Shown: in pieces, positions 12,501 through 24,849 of the stretch
Numbering within the stretch: the first letter of the stretch is position 1
Layout: the number at the start of each line of letters is the position of its first letter
Assembly (NCBI GenBank): GCA_903813345.2
Contig: CAIIXF020000010.1
Coordinates: forward strand, 13,459,181-13,523,180
DNA length: 64,000 nucleotides
Reading direction: 5' to 3'
Source: Owenia fusiformis
Lineage: Eukaryota; Annelida; Polychaeta; Sabellida; Oweniidae
The notes under the pieces: model-generated
Told to the model about the DNA's origin: nothing
The model's input: only the letters and a program-made list of their open reading frames with translations
Databases searched by the model: none
Translations under genes and position numbers: made by a program

Positions 12501-15500
12501 AACTCTGCCTAAAATGTTGTTTATTTGAGCAAAATAATAACTACACTGTACCAAAAATTGAACCTCGAAATCACACATTTCTATATTTTCCCGAGAAGTG
12601 TAGGAATCGAGTTCTATGACCACCATCTTCAAACCATTTCCATCATCATGGTTACATTAGAGGTCTATAGAGGGCGGCAGTAGTTACTAAAACCTTTTGA
12701 AAAATACATGTTGGATTGACTGGCTTTTAATCTTGCATTTGGACAAGGGTTAAGCTATGCTGTTAACTCATGGCTATTTCTCATAGAGAACCATTGTAGG
12801 TTAATATCCTATGCTATAAAGCCTTTTGCTACAGTAAACCTATGAGTGGGTACTGGAATCACCTGGGATTTCCACTTGGTATTAACCCGTATATATGATT
12901 TTAGGATAAGGCTTGGAGGGTTAAGTGAATAGTTTAATGCATACTAAACTTGTACTTGTGTTTTGCTGGTCTTTCTTGGCTTTCAGATGCAGTCTGAAGA
13001 ACATTCATAATACATTAATTAGTCTCATGTATATGTGCAATAAACCTGTATAAGTGGAATATATTTGGTCCCTGAAAATAGTGTTGGGAGATGTTCCAGT
13101 AGAAGTTCATTTTATATTAAGTTAGTGGGTAAAGGGACTTTGAAAAGTGTTCGTTTACGAAGGTATTCCACTTCACAGGTTTATGCACATTATAAGGTCT
13201 ACCCCCAAAACAAACAGCACAATTTTAATTTGGGGTATTATGATCGTAGATAGTATTCATTGATTTTATTAGGGCCATTAGTCTTATTCTTTTCTGTTGC
13301 CCCTCCTGTAGCACATGATTTATTTTATTAACCCTGTGTGGCAGGTATTTCTGATATTAGTATGGAACTTTGAGCTGTTCATGCTGCCAATCACCCTCCT
13401 CATGGTCTTCCTAAAGAATCTGGTTGTAGCTAACATTGTGGGAGCATTTAATAAAGAAAACCAAGAAGATGTAAGTGCTGGCATTTAAAACCCTGCATGT
13501 GTGGTGAGAACAATGATAATTTTGATTTCAATGAAATATCATCACTATCCTTAGACTATAATTGAGATATTTTTACAAAATTGTTCAGTTACAGGAGTAA
13601 TATTGTATTGTAAAGTAAATGTTTAAATGTTACTTATTGCCAAATGCTTATAAAAGCTGATAGTGTTCCTTTTTACTAACCATAAAATTTGAAAACAATA
13701 CAGTTCACAGAGCGATATATATAAATAAACACAATTCAAAATTTAAATAATTTTTAATAAAGACTAATTTTCTCGCTCTCTTTTACTATTACTTTAAGCA
13801 CATTGGCCTACCTTAGTACATAGGCAGCTTATTCATTAGATGTTAATATGAAACTACACTGCATTAAGAGATATTTTTTGAAAAAAAAATGTGTTATGCA
13901 ACTAATATGTCTTTTACTGTTCTAGTTAAATATTCTGTGCATTTGAATGCTTAAAGTAAACATGTTATGTCAAAAGATGAAATTGAAATGTATAATCTTT
14001 TGGATCTTGTATTGTAGTACTGTTAGACTTTATTATGACATTTATTGTATTTGGATATAAACTATATTTAGGTTTACATCTTTAAAAATTATTTGTTAAA
14101 TACTCATCATATGTTTGATTTATATGAGCATAAATGGTGTCATTTTACTTGTTTTCCATTCAAGCAATGAGTATCCACAAAAACAACTTGTGTTAAAATA
14201 TACATAATTTTAATAATCCAATTACAGGAATATTATGATGAAGAACTGGATGAGGAAGATGAAGAAAAGGACAATAAGGTAATTAATTATAACAGCCCAT
14301 AATAACCCAAGATGTAGGCTGTGTTTACATGAACCAACTACTGTACCTTATTGTCTGTGATTTCTTGTGGTTCTGCTTTGAACTGCGTAAATAAAAATTC
14401 AAGTCCCTTCGTTTTCTCCAATAGGAGTATTTCTTTCTGAGGTCTGCCAACCGGTTCAAATACCTCCCAATTTCCCAGTCCAACTATATATACTCCTCCA
14501 TATTACATCTGTACACCTCTACCTCACCTCTATGTAACCCCTTATCTCATCTCTATGTACACCCCCATTTCACATCTATAACCCCCATATTACCTCTGTG
14601 TACCTATGTACACCCACATCTCACATCTATAAACCACCTCCTTACCTCTATGATACCTCTGTCCCACAAATTTTGTAATTAATGATAACACACCACAGGG
14701 TTTGGACATTTCTTTCACGTATTATTGCTCATTTGAGGATGAACTATTGTTCCAAAGGTGTCACATTTACTGTCTCAAGTACTTACTGTGCTATTAGCTA
14801 CTTCCAATCCTGCTGACTGAATTCCTTTAGCATGTTGTACCCTATTACAGAAGCCTTAGTTTGGAAGTGCAAAGACTAATATTGCAAGTTCACAGGATTT
14901 ACAGAAAAACATACATCAAACATTGATGAGTTGTTAAAGGTGCAACAATTAGTGCAGGGGGGGGGGGCATTCAACCACCATCGTACAGTGTCAAAATATA
15001 TTTAAGTTTGGATATTTCATCAAGACTAACATATATTTTTATTATCTACAAAGAAACCCCCTGGATGAACATTATTTCAGCTGATATTCTTCTTGAAACG
15101 TGGTGGATCTTAAAAATCTATAAGTGGGACTCCTCTTATAGAAGCTTTGAACTGAATTTACACTTCTTAATGCTGAAATTGATAGTTTATCCATACATTT
15201 TAAGAAAATAAAAATAGGTATGTCAAAGAAGATGTTAAGCCAAATATTGACCTGATAGCTCAGAAAAAGTAAAAATATTCTAATTTTCTCTCTACAGTCC
15301 TTGTTGCCCCTTTAATATTTAAATGCATCGGCTCTTTCTCCAATATACCAATTCCTTCTCTAACCATATAATATTCTTTATATGTTATGTTGATGCATGA
15401 ATATGAGCGTGATTGAAATCCTCTTTGAAAATATTTCATAAAGAAATCTTGTTTTATTCTAAATATCCTTATTAGGTAGTGTTATACCTTGTTGCATGGC

Positions 15501-18499
15501 AACCCATGTATTGACAACACTGTTATGTGAATATTGTATAATTCAACTTATTTTTGTTTCATGTGCATTTGTAGAAAAAGGTAATGTTTTATCTTTGTTT
15601 TGTTCTTGTTACACTTTAAAGGTATTGCTTTGATATTTAGATACTAATTCGAAATGGCATGATTTATTTTATTTTTTTTCAATTTCTAAAAAAGCATCTT
15701 AGAGTATCAGGTCTTTGATTTTTGGACCTCTAAATTTATTGTTAAAACACTCAAATAATCATTCATTCAAATAGTTTATACTGAATTGAATATTTCATGG
15801 TAAATTCATGTTAGATGATGATAAAGCAGTCCTTTAAAGGCTCTTGTCAAAGCAATACCCCTTAAAGGCTCTTGTCAAAGCAATACTTTTTAAAGGCTGT
15901 TGTTTTCAGTATACATTAGTAATATTAAATTAGTAATATTAGATTTTTACTTTCTATTCTGATTTAGAAGTGTTTTCTTATAGCTTCCTTTCTATAAATC
16001 ATGTTTTGTTTCGAATTATTTTTTTCTCAATTTTCAATTGAATATAACATGTTATGTTTTAATCATGGTGTGATTTTTTTCTTATGATTGTTTGGCTGTT
16101 TACCTGGTGTTCCCAATACACTATCTCCTACTATTTTTCTGTCATAATTTAATGCCTCTATTTCTTCTAGTACTATTTCTTTCTGCAGACCAAGCACTTT
16201 CATTTTGAATGCCATTATTTTAATAATTTTTTTATTTGATAAGACTTAGATAACTATAAGCTATTAGATAAGCTCTACTCTGTTGTTTAGGAATTGCATT
16301 GAGCAGATTTCTTATGATATTTCTTCTGGGAAAACCAATCGATGCCTACTCACGCAAGATGTGATTTATACGAGAGAATGAATGACTCCAGATATTGATA
16401 GACTTGAATAGTTATGTTATATTAGAAATGTTGCAGGGAGTTATATATTTATGGAAATTGTATGACCTTTGATTTTACTATTATACCCACTACAAAATAC
16501 CTTGATGCTTCCCCACTAGCATGTTTAATCTCATGCTATACCTAGCAGTTATGATCAAACATAAAATCAGCGATCATATAATTATTTGCCATAAATCATA
16601 TGTTACTAGTTAGAAATAGATTTTTTATTGTCTTATCGGTGTGGTATTAGAGAAACTGGTTTTTGAATTATATACTTTAATGAAAATACAATATGTTTGA
16701 ATCCATTTGCTATTGTTACATGACAGTAAAGTATTTTAACAGCTATTCTAATAAATTAATAGTCATTGGCCTGGTAACAGTAGTTATGAATCCAGTCAAG
16801 AGGTCAATCATAAAGCGTTTTGTTATATTAGCATATGTCCAAACCTTTTGAATTATTCCAAACATTGAATGACTCCAAACATTGAATGAGACCACTTCAT
16901 GTATAGTGTCAATATTTGTCTGCTTTAGGAGGAAAAGAAGAGCTTTAAGGAAAAGTTACAGGCAGTCCAAGATGTCTGCCTTCAGGTCCAGGAACATATG
17001 GACATGATTGCTTCAATGGGAGAGAGGGTGAAAAAGTAAGCCTTGTAGATGTAATCCTCAATAGAGAGGTTATGTATATTGTATTTCAGCTTCATTTTTA
17101 TTTTATTATGTCACCACAACAAGCGGTGACATATTGATATAGTCTCCAACTTTTTTGTGGATAGTGTTCAGTGGTCGGCAGTTGACATTTGTAACAAATG
17201 GCAGGAGGTGATATTTTGCATGTTAATGCCTTGTTTTTTATTTGTATTTTTTATTACTTGTGGCTAAATAACATATCTCATGTAGAAAGCATGGCTGTTT
17301 ATGAAATAGCACCAATATGCAAGTTAATGAATAGACACATTGCCTTGCTAGTAACAAATTGTTCTATATAAAGGCTGACAAACTTTTGAATTTGTATAAT
17401 TTACCTTTGCTCAAACAGCATTCATTGTTTTCTCGAATGTTTTCATGCATTTACCCATGTGTTTATGTTTCCCATGTTTTACAGCACATTCAACTGGACA
17501 GTGCCTTGGTTGTCTACTCTAGCTGTAATAGCCCTAGGTGTGGGGGTGATAATTCTCTACTACATTCCTCTAAGATATCTCATCATGGCCTGGGGTAAGT
17601 ACAGCCATTTATTATCCAACATGTCAAACATGTATTGTATAAGGTGAGTTTAAAACAGCCAATGTCCCTGTTACAGCCGGGACTTTTTCAGAAATATACC
17701 ATGTCTTATAAATGTAATATATCAGGATTTAATAATTTACACGTAGTTGATATAGGCCTGGAATTTGATTTTATGTAATTAAACATTGAAACAAGTCCAT
17801 GTATACATGGTTGGCAATGCCCAACATTAACCCGACCATCAATTATGAAATAAAATGAAGTAAACCCATTATATATATTTCAGGTATAAACAAATTCACT
17901 AAAAAGTTACGAGCCCCCAATGCAATACCCAACAATGAGCTAGTGGACTTCCTTTCAAGAGTGCCTTCTGATAAAGAATTGGTAAGATTCATTTTTGATA
18001 ATCTCCCAACTTTTTGTGGTGATGGTTGGTGTTTGATGTTTGGCTGTTGGTGTTTGGCATTCTATGTCTGTAACAAATGGCAAGTGGTGACATTTTGCAT
18101 ATCAATGCCTTGTTAAATTCTAATTTTAAATACACAAACTTGTTCAAAATGGATATATCTCTGTTCTGTCACCTTTGTGAAATTGATTTTTTATAGTCTC
18201 TTTTTTTGTGGTGATGGTATGTGTTTGGAAGTTAGTGTTTGGCATTTAATGTCTGTAATAAATGGCAAATGATGACATTTTGCATGTCAATGCCTTGTTT
18301 AACTCTAATTTTAAATATGCAAACTTGCTTAAAATGGATGCTTTTCATACATGTCATATGGTAATAACTTTCGTTCCAATATATTCATCCATGATAATTG
18401 ATAATTAATGTAATTTTTGTGAAATCTTTCTTTTAGATCATGTTTCGGGAGTTAAGACCAGACTCAACAATTGTGACAGGGAAGAAGAAACGTCAATGA
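3596..18499 (+). CDS. MCTP: MCTP, multiple C2 and transmembrane domain protein (C-terminal part, spliced)
   Basis: Exons: 3596-3772, 7919-8049, 8262-8448, 8791-8845, 9261-9402, 9831-10035, 10680-10754, 11388-11507, then 12083-12199 or 13345-13470, 14228-14278, 16929-17035, 17485-17594, 17884-17981, 18437-18499 (TGA). All phases join in frame, giving about 548 residues. C2B carries the [13 protein letters not shown] loop and [15 protein letters not shown]2C carries [11 protein letters not shown] and [18 protein letters not shown]. Then come the reticulon-like first membrane exon, an acidic linker ([15 protein letters not shown]), a helical segment, the second membrane exon ([11 protein letters not shown]...[13 protein letters not shown]) and the conserved tail ([11 protein letters not shown]). 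The order matches animal MCTP1/MCTP2, which are ER-anchored Ca2+-sensing proteins. The N-terminus and C2A exons lie left of the window. Confidence 0.95.
4721..4915 (+). other. Unrecognised 64-residue open frame in MCTP intron
   Basis: Starts with ATG after ccgacc and ends in ESEDEALF-stop. Unlike most open frames here, its composition looks coding: mixed charged and hydrophobic residues and a plausible amphipathic segment ([17 protein letters not shown]). No flanking acceptor or donor is evident. It could be an intronic retrocopy of the 3' end of another gene, or chance. I do not recognise the family. Confidence 0.25.
4981..5056. repeat. Short tandem repeat, about 27 bp x 3
   Basis: The block TTGTTAGTGCACC followed by acattaatata recurs three times head to tail, the last copy diverged. 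Confidence 0.75.
6030..6165. repeat. Dispersed GTCACCACC...TTTTTGTGG repeat, one of about six copies
   Basis: Related copies share the order atgtcaccac, gtctccaactttttgtgg, gtgtttggtggtcagc, aacaaatggcag, ggtgacattttgcatg, aatgcctt. They occur near 2276-2345, here, 17108-17232, 17998-18116, 18195-18300 and, inverted, 34425-34520. Length is about 120 bp. No coding capacity is seen; it is probably a short non-autonomous element. Confidence 0.7.
10885..11408 (+). repeat. 75-bp tandem array duplicating an MCTP splice acceptor and exon start
   Basis: Seven copies of tctgtag start at 10933, 11007, 11081, 11156, 11231, 11306 and 11381 (spacing 74, 74, 75, 75, 75, 75). Each is followed by the first 21 nt of the real exon, encoding IMKRNID. 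Only the last copy (exon from 11388) continues into the conserved coding sequence; the others run into agcctgtatgca and an in-frame stop. The long minus-strand open frames here are by-products of the 75-bp period. Confidence 0.93.
12083..12199 (+). CDS. MCTP: MCTP alternative first-membrane-segment exon A
   Basis: A 39-codon exon, phase 0 at both ends, with acceptor ttctag and donor AAG|gtatat. It encodes [19 protein letters not shown] and continues hydrophobic, then ends in a polar IKQDTPQYK tail. It aligns with exon B (13345-13470), which starts with the same GTATTTCT. Family members normally have one such exon, so A and B look like a duplicated pair used alternatively. Exon A is less like vertebrate MCTP than B because it lacks the VWNFEL motif. 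Confidence 0.8.
13033..13190. mobile_element. Inverted-repeat element, CCTGTRTAAGTGGAA family
   Basis: The left end ATGTGCAATAAACCTGTATA, followed by agtggaata, is answered by the inverted right end TATTCCACTTCACAGGTTTA, followed by tgcacat. Length is 158 bp, inside the intron between MCTP exon A and exon B. Its termini match the element at 52171-52309. Confidence 0.75.
13345..13470 (+). CDS. MCTP: MCTP alternative first-membrane-segment exon B
   Basis: A 42-codon exon, phase 0 at both ends, with acceptor tggcag and donor GAT|gtaagt. It encodes [19 protein letters not shown] plus a hydrophobic extension and a polar tail (FNKENQED). The VWNFELxMxP motif is the one conserved in vertebrate MCTPs, so this is probably the ancestral exon. 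Including both A and B would stay in frame but add a third membrane segment. Confidence 0.85.
14485..14665. repeat. Degenerate pyrimidine-rich tandem repeat
   Basis: Repeats of the type acctctatgtacaccccca, with catctcacatctat variants of about 30-40 bp, in an MCTP intron. Confidence 0.6.
15575..15580 (+). other. MCTP: Candidate 6-nt micro-exon of MCTP (Lys-Lys)
   Basis: In the 2.65-kb intron between 14278 and 16929, the string tttgtag|AAAAAG|gtaatg has a perfect acceptor and donor around six bases. It is phase 0 and would add two lysines between DNK and EEKKS, where vertebrate MCTPs also have a lysine-rich linker. Chance occurrence is quite possible. Confidence 0.3.
15612..15895. repeat. 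Inverted repeat with duplicated right arm
   Basis: The left sequence ctttaaaggtattgctttga is answered by two consecutive inverted copies, tgtcaaagcaatac followed by cccttaaagg or tttttaaagg, near 15845 and 15880. It is intronic and small, probably an inverted-repeat element whose right end was tandemly duplicated. Confidence 0.55.
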
Positions 18500-21450
18500 C
18501 GTCACTTGCCAACGAACAATGAATCTCAAAGAATCTAGTCGTGAATCTCAGTACTATTGCCATAATACATAACTTTAGACTATGGCTCTTAGTTATCTCC
18601 GAAGCCAGGGTCCAAACGTCCAGCTTTTACATATGGATACAAGACTGAACAGTTTAATAGAGTTGATACACAAATCCAATATGAAGAAAATGCACAACAT
18701 AAGTGAGTGTTTGACATGCAACTTTATAGGAACTGTTTCATGCAGTGGAACCTAAAGCACCAGTACAAGAAGTGGAATATATATGTGCAACATATTTGCT
18801 TAAGCTCTAGGAACAAAACATTATTATAAGAGTGATTTGTGAAGAAAGATGTGGAATATAAAACACTTATCAATTAGTATTGGATGTGTATGGTGCAGCG
18901 TAACCATTGCAAGTCAAGTGCTAGATACATATTCAAGATTTGAAACTGAACCTGCTAACCCGACAATTCAGTCTTTGAAAACCTGTCAACAAAATGCTCC
19001 CAGATATATCATTGTTTGCCTGTATATATGTCCATATATGGAATGATTATTGAACAAGATACCCATATATGGTACAATTATTGAACAGGGTTCTTACAAG
19101 TTGGGGAACAAACATTCCTTTCTGTACATAACATGGACATGGTAGAGTGATATATCGAATTAAATTGGATAGAAATGTAAAGATCTCATATTGAGATATC
19201 ATTTTCTTAAGTGTCGCCTTATAATATTGATTAAACTGCTTGTATCATTGAATGATTAAGTTTGAACAGCAGTTGTTTGTGATAGTCTCAACAGCTGGTA
19301 TCAACAGCTGATCATGGGAAGTGGCAACAACAGCTGCTTATTTATGTACTAATGAATCTTAGTTTCTACAGCTGATGTGAATGTTTTACACAGTTTTTAC
19401 AATCCATGGTAAAAAGTAAACATTTCCAATAGATGATGGTAAAGAATTAGTCCCTACAGCTGATGCTTAAGAATATTCAACAGCTAGTGTAATGTACATA
19501 AACCACAGGCATTTCAGCTCTTATAAGGGATTTTGTATTTAAACACCTGAGGTGTTAGGTATCTCATTGCTATGTATTCCTTGATAAAATACAACAGCAT
19601 CAATCCTACTTTATTTTAGTGATTTATCTGCACATAAACATGATTATAATTCTTAGATTTTAACAGTATTTTATTCTAAAGTATTAGATAGATGTCATAA
19701 GTAGTCAGTAGTAAGGTAAAAATAATGTATTTGTAGAGAGAATTTTCTTCCAGAAGCATATATATACTTGCATATATACTGGTATACTTGCATTACATTA
19801 GAAACGAATGTAGATTTGATTTTATGGAAGAAAGGGTCTTTTGATAACATTTCCATTTATAGTAGTTACTTAGTCATTACATAGATATGTAACCATGTAT
19901 TATACAGTCTAGAATTTTGCGATTTAGTCATAATAGTGACTTTTTAATATGTATTACCTTAACTTTGGTGTCATAAGGTGGAAACTTTATTAACCACCAT
20001 TAGGTATCACTTTGGGCTATGCATTGAGACTCATCTGAGAGGTTCACATTTGTGAATAGAACAAAAATCCATTTTCCAAATATTTTATTTTTTCTCACAC
20101 AATGGTGCTGGCTGTCATTGACTTCGTGTATAAAAAGAACTGTACATAGTCTTCAAAACTGTGAATATTTCCATGTACATTTTGTAAATATTTAAAGATT
20201 TTACTATATATCTCTTTATAACGTTTTACCTGCTGTTGTTATTGTTAACTGTTGCCATGGTTACGATTCTGCTTTATAAGTAACACAGGTACGTGTGCCT
20301 CTTTTCGAAAAGGCGAAAAGAATCTTGAATTCCAAAGAGCTGTAATATCCAATAGTTAAATGTGACTGTGTTCCTTCGTGCAATGCTCATGTGTTTCCTG
20401 CCTTCCATCTTGCCGTTCTGAGAACAACCTGTCATTTTTGGGCGTTCAACAAGTTAATGCTGTTTTCCAAATGGGGTACAGATATATAGCACAGTTCTAA
20501 ACATGACATAAAATGGAAGGCAAGGAGAAACAAGCTAAGACTGAATGTTATTGTTAAGACTTGTGTAGTGTTATTTCGAAACATACAGTAGTGTATGTTA
20601 GGCCAATATATAATGCCTGTTATCATGAATTAATTAAGGTTTAATTTTCCAGAATTTACAAAATATTCAGAGTTTCAGTATTATTCACCCAATTATCCTT
20701 GGTTGCCTTTGAGATGTTTCTAAGTATGTGTGTTATTGTAGCCTTCAAGGCATTAATGGTACAATCAGCCAATCTCATCCCTCTGGATCAAACATATACA
20801 GATTTGGACATTGCCAGTCAAGATGCAGCAAAGTTTTATGGTAATTTGAGGCATCTGTTTTGTATTTCAAGGTCCCAATTTTATATGGTGGTGAATTGGC
20901 AGTGAGTTGTTCATGTGTGATTTTGTGTATGCTGTGCTTTTTTGGCATCATGTGCTTCTATTTCCTATTTATGGAAACCCATTTGGCATAACCATGATGC
21001 TGCTACTGCATTGCTCTTTAAACATTCCAAAATAAAATGTATTTCCAGTCCGTGAAATGTAACATATGGACATCATGTTTATTGTTTACGTATGTCCAAA
21101 ACAAATCTAATAATTTTTTTTAATTGTAATTAGCTTTGTGTTCATTCCTTTATGGAGAAATCTGACATGTATTAGTATTTAGTCCCATAATCTTATTTCA
21201 GTTGGATCAGAGCAAATCGATAATCTGTATGATGCACATTAGGCACAGGTATATAAGTGCAATGTTAAGGCCCATATCATCATATTAGGTCTATTTAAAC
21301 TATTGTCTTTATCAAAACAGGACTCTAGCATATGTCATATATTCTGATAGTAATATGTGTTCCTTTAGAAGATATATGAGACAAGATAAAAGACCCGCTC
21401 TTCATTTGTCTATGGAAGAAAGTATGGTTATGGTAAACAAATGACTTTTT
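18500..21450. other. MCTP 3' UTR and downstream intergenic sequence
   Basis: No exon seen. Five CAGCTG E-boxes cluster between 19290 and 19465, most in the context acagctg. The MCTP transcript end was not pinned down. Confidence 0.5.
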
Positions 21451-23051
21451 ATCCCATCGAACGAAGTTCGGAGGGATATAGGGAACGCCTCCGTCCGTCC
21501 GTACATCCGTCCGTCCGTCCGTCTGTCCGTCCGTCTGTCCGGGCAATAACTCAAATACCGTTGGCCCGAATTTGGTTCATATTTTGTACACATATACCCT
21601 ATGGGGGTAGAAGTTCTGCTCGAAAGCCGATTTTCAAAATGGCCGCTCATTTCATTTAAGTGCCGATTTTACAGTAATTTAGGTACAATATGTAAAACTG
21701 TAATAGCAATATGTTTTAAGTGTAAAAAAATTATAAAGGACATTAATAAAGCTACAAATGTAGATATTAAAAAAGCACATGGCAGCCATCTTGAAAAATG
21801 GTGGCCTTTACTCATTATTTTACGATTTTTGCTGTAACTCGAAAAGTAGTGGAGCGATTTTGTTCATATTTGGTATGTGAATACTATAAGCATGGCACAC
21901 TGTCCTATGACACTTTTGGTAGAAGGCGGCCATTTTGAAAAAATTTTGAAAAATGGCCGCCATTTTAACATATTTTACTATAACTCGAAAAGTAGTGGAG
22001 CGATTTTGTTCATATTTGGTATGTGAATATTATAAGCATGGCACACTGTCCTATGACACTTTTGGTAGAAGGCGGCCATTTTGAAAAATGGCCGCCATTT
22101 TAACATATTTTACTATAACTCGAAAAGTAGGGAAGCAATTTTGTTCATATTTGGTATGTGAATACTATAAGCATGGCACACTGTCCTATGACACTTTTGG
22201 TAGAAGGCGGCCATTTTGAAAAAATTTTGAAAAATGGCCGCCATTTTAACGTATTTTACAATAACTCGAAAAGTAGTGAAGCAATTTTGTTCATATTTGG
22301 TATGTGAATACTATAAGCATGTCACATTGTCTAATGACACTTTTGGTAGAAGGTGGCCATTTTGAAAAATGGCTGCCATTTTAACGTATTTTACTATAAC
22401 TCGAAAAGTAGTTCAGCGATTTTGTTCATATTTGGTATGTTTCATATTTTATATGTGAATGCTATAAGCATGGCACACTGTTTAATGACACTTTGGGTAG
22501 TAGGCGGCCATTTTGAAAAATGACCACCATTTTTACGTTTTTACTATAACTTGAAAAGTAGTTCAGCGATTTTGTTCATATTTGGTATGTTTCATATTTT
22601 ATATGTGAATACTATATAAGCATGGCACACTGTCTAATGACACTTTGGGTAGTAGGCGACAATTTTGAAAAATGACCACCATTTTTACGTTTTTACTATA
22701 ACTTGAAAAGTAGTGAAGCGATTTTGTTCATATTTGATATGTGAATACTCACGAGCCTTGCACACTGTCTCATGACACTTCGGATAGTAGGCGGCCATTT
22801 TAAAAAATGGCTGTCATTTTTACATTTTTTACTTATTTCACAAGTACATGTGTTCGATTTTTCAAAAATTTTATAGGTGGCTAATAAAAGCATATTATTT
22901 CTTCTGATGACAACTTGGCTAACCATTTTGAAAATGGTGGCCTTTCTGGTGTGTTGTTTTATGATATTTGCTATATATTTCGTTTGTAAAAATGCCAGCC
23001 ATTTCTGTTCGATGGGATTCGCTACGCTTTGGTGTTGCCGTTGTTCTGGTT
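21451..23051 (+). mobile_element. 1.6-kb repeat element with internal tandem blocks, copy 1
   Basis: Begins ATCCCATCGAACGAAGTTCG, followed by a CCGT-rich microsatellite (cctccgtccgtccgtacatc) and gggcaataactcaaatacc. The middle holds about eight blocks of about 70-140 bp, each containing taactcgaaaagtagtg, gcgattttgttcatattt, ggtatgtgaatactataag and ggcggccattttgaaaaa. The end carries GTTCGATGGGAT, the exact inverse of the first 12 bases, then about 33 further bases shared with copy 2. No transposase is seen, so it is non-autonomous. Confidence 0.88.
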
Positions 23052-24780
23052 ACTCTTGCCTTGAAGAAGTGGCCTCACAATGAGTCTGATAAGAACATTA
23101 TTGTGAGATTGCTTCTTTATTTACTTCATGTGATTAAAACTTTACATTTCAGCATAAAAACTGGAAAATTTGAATATTTTGATTACTTAATCCCAGCTGT
23201 ATTAAATTTATTTTTTTAATTCTTAATTTATTTGATGCTTAAACAATACATGTACATTTAGAGATTTTATCCATTGTATGGTTTACTTTGATGTGAAATA
23301 TTTCAATATTCTGAATGATTAATGGCTAAATACCCATTTATATTAGAATGAATTCTTTGTATTTGTTTACATTAGGACATTTTCATTGTGTATTAATAGT
23401 TATGAAGTATTCTATCACTGGTCTGAATATAGATTACCTCTGAGTGTAATAATGCATTTCAACAATATAATATTCTAATTGTACTATTTTCACCATTTTT
23501 GGGGAATGGTAATAAGCAAAAAATAAATTTAAATTGGGATGAATTCACATGATGGTTTTGTTGATGTAGATGTAATAGATACATGAAAGATATTCATATA
23601 TGCACTCAACAGTAGAGACATGTGTATGTATATTGAAATGGAAGGTGTTTTAATAAGCCATTATGTCCCTATCATTGAATATATGCCTGAGGTCTCGCAG
23701 GCTTGAGCTATTTTACGACAGACCGAAGGCATATATTCAATGATACGGACATAATTGTTGTATTACATACCTTTATTTCCATGGCTACGTTATACTAATG
23801 ACGTGACACGTCTTTATGCGAGTGAAATTTGGAAAAAATGAAACATGATATTATAAGATTGTCATGGTAAAAAGTTTGGCGGCTATATAAAAATATATAG
23901 TCGACCTTCAGCCCCATTGCCTTCAATACAAATGCTTCACTAGGTATGTGATACAGTAGATTAAAGTATACTGTATCTTCTTTCTATTTTGTACCCTTGA
24001 ATATTTAAAATAGCAACCCAACCATGAATTTACAGGAATTCTGAGATTTCAAAGATGACCTTTTATGTACATATATATTAGTTACAGTACTGGCTTCTGA
24101 TACCAAAATACCCCAACATTTAATATAACATATAACTTGAACCATCAATAGACTCTCACTTAAAACTTCATTTCTATAATATAAAGTTTGAAATAATTCA
24201 CATTTTGAAATAAAAGATGAGCATATCATTAAGCTCTGCTGGGTGTTGTCAAAAACAATTTCCAGATTTTTTCTCTTAATATAAGATTAATTATATTTTC
24301 AGCATATCTATTTAAAAATGCTTACATTCCAAGAAATTATTCTTTGGGAAATAAAGATACAATAAACAAGAATTGATTAAATAAACTTCTAAAGCTATTC
24401 ACAGTCTATATACAAGTATGTATAGCATATAAAAAAAATTCATTTTGAATTCTTTAATTTGACACAATAAACAATACAGATATATCTGCAATGATATGTA
24501 ATGTATACACATTTATAACTTCACCCATGGTGCCACTTGTTATCAATTATATATTCATATCATTCTTTAAAAAATTTAAACTTGTAAAAACATCTAGAGT
24601 TGCCCAACAATTCATATGTACAACTAAGCTGTAATACTGTATACTGTAGCTGTATACTATCAATTTAAACAACTCTGCATCACAACTTTTGTTAAACTGG
24701 TTGTTTTAGTTTAGAGCTAACCTTCTGAATGAAATATAACACCATCTAGCATGTTTAAAGTGTGCGCCAAAGTTTAAAAC
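23052..24780. other. Intergenic, with one hairpin
   Basis: Convergent intergenic space between MCTP (+) and ARB2A (-). A 94-bp imperfect hairpin lies at 23661-23754: the left arm TTATGTCCCTATCATTGAAT, continuing atatgcct, is inverted at the right end. Nothing else is recognised. Confidence 0.6.
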
Positions 24781-24842
24781 TGCGCAGGCGCACCGCTCTC
24801 GCTAAACTATATAAAGAGATTACCGGGTACACGATTCAGAGG
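24781..24842 (+). promoter_or_regulatory. Orphan promoter-like block (NRF1-like site and TATA box)
   Basis: TGCGCAGGCGCA at 24781-24792 fits the NRF1 palindrome pattern. TATATAAAG at 24808-24816 is a good TATA box. About 25-30 bp downstream is a CAG|AGgtaagcc string that would serve as a short first exon with a donor near 24843. The block is locally GC-richer than its surroundings. No coding exon is recognised downstream on the plus strand before the ARB2A antisense exons. Confidence 0.4.
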
Positions 24843-24849
24843 TAAGCCA

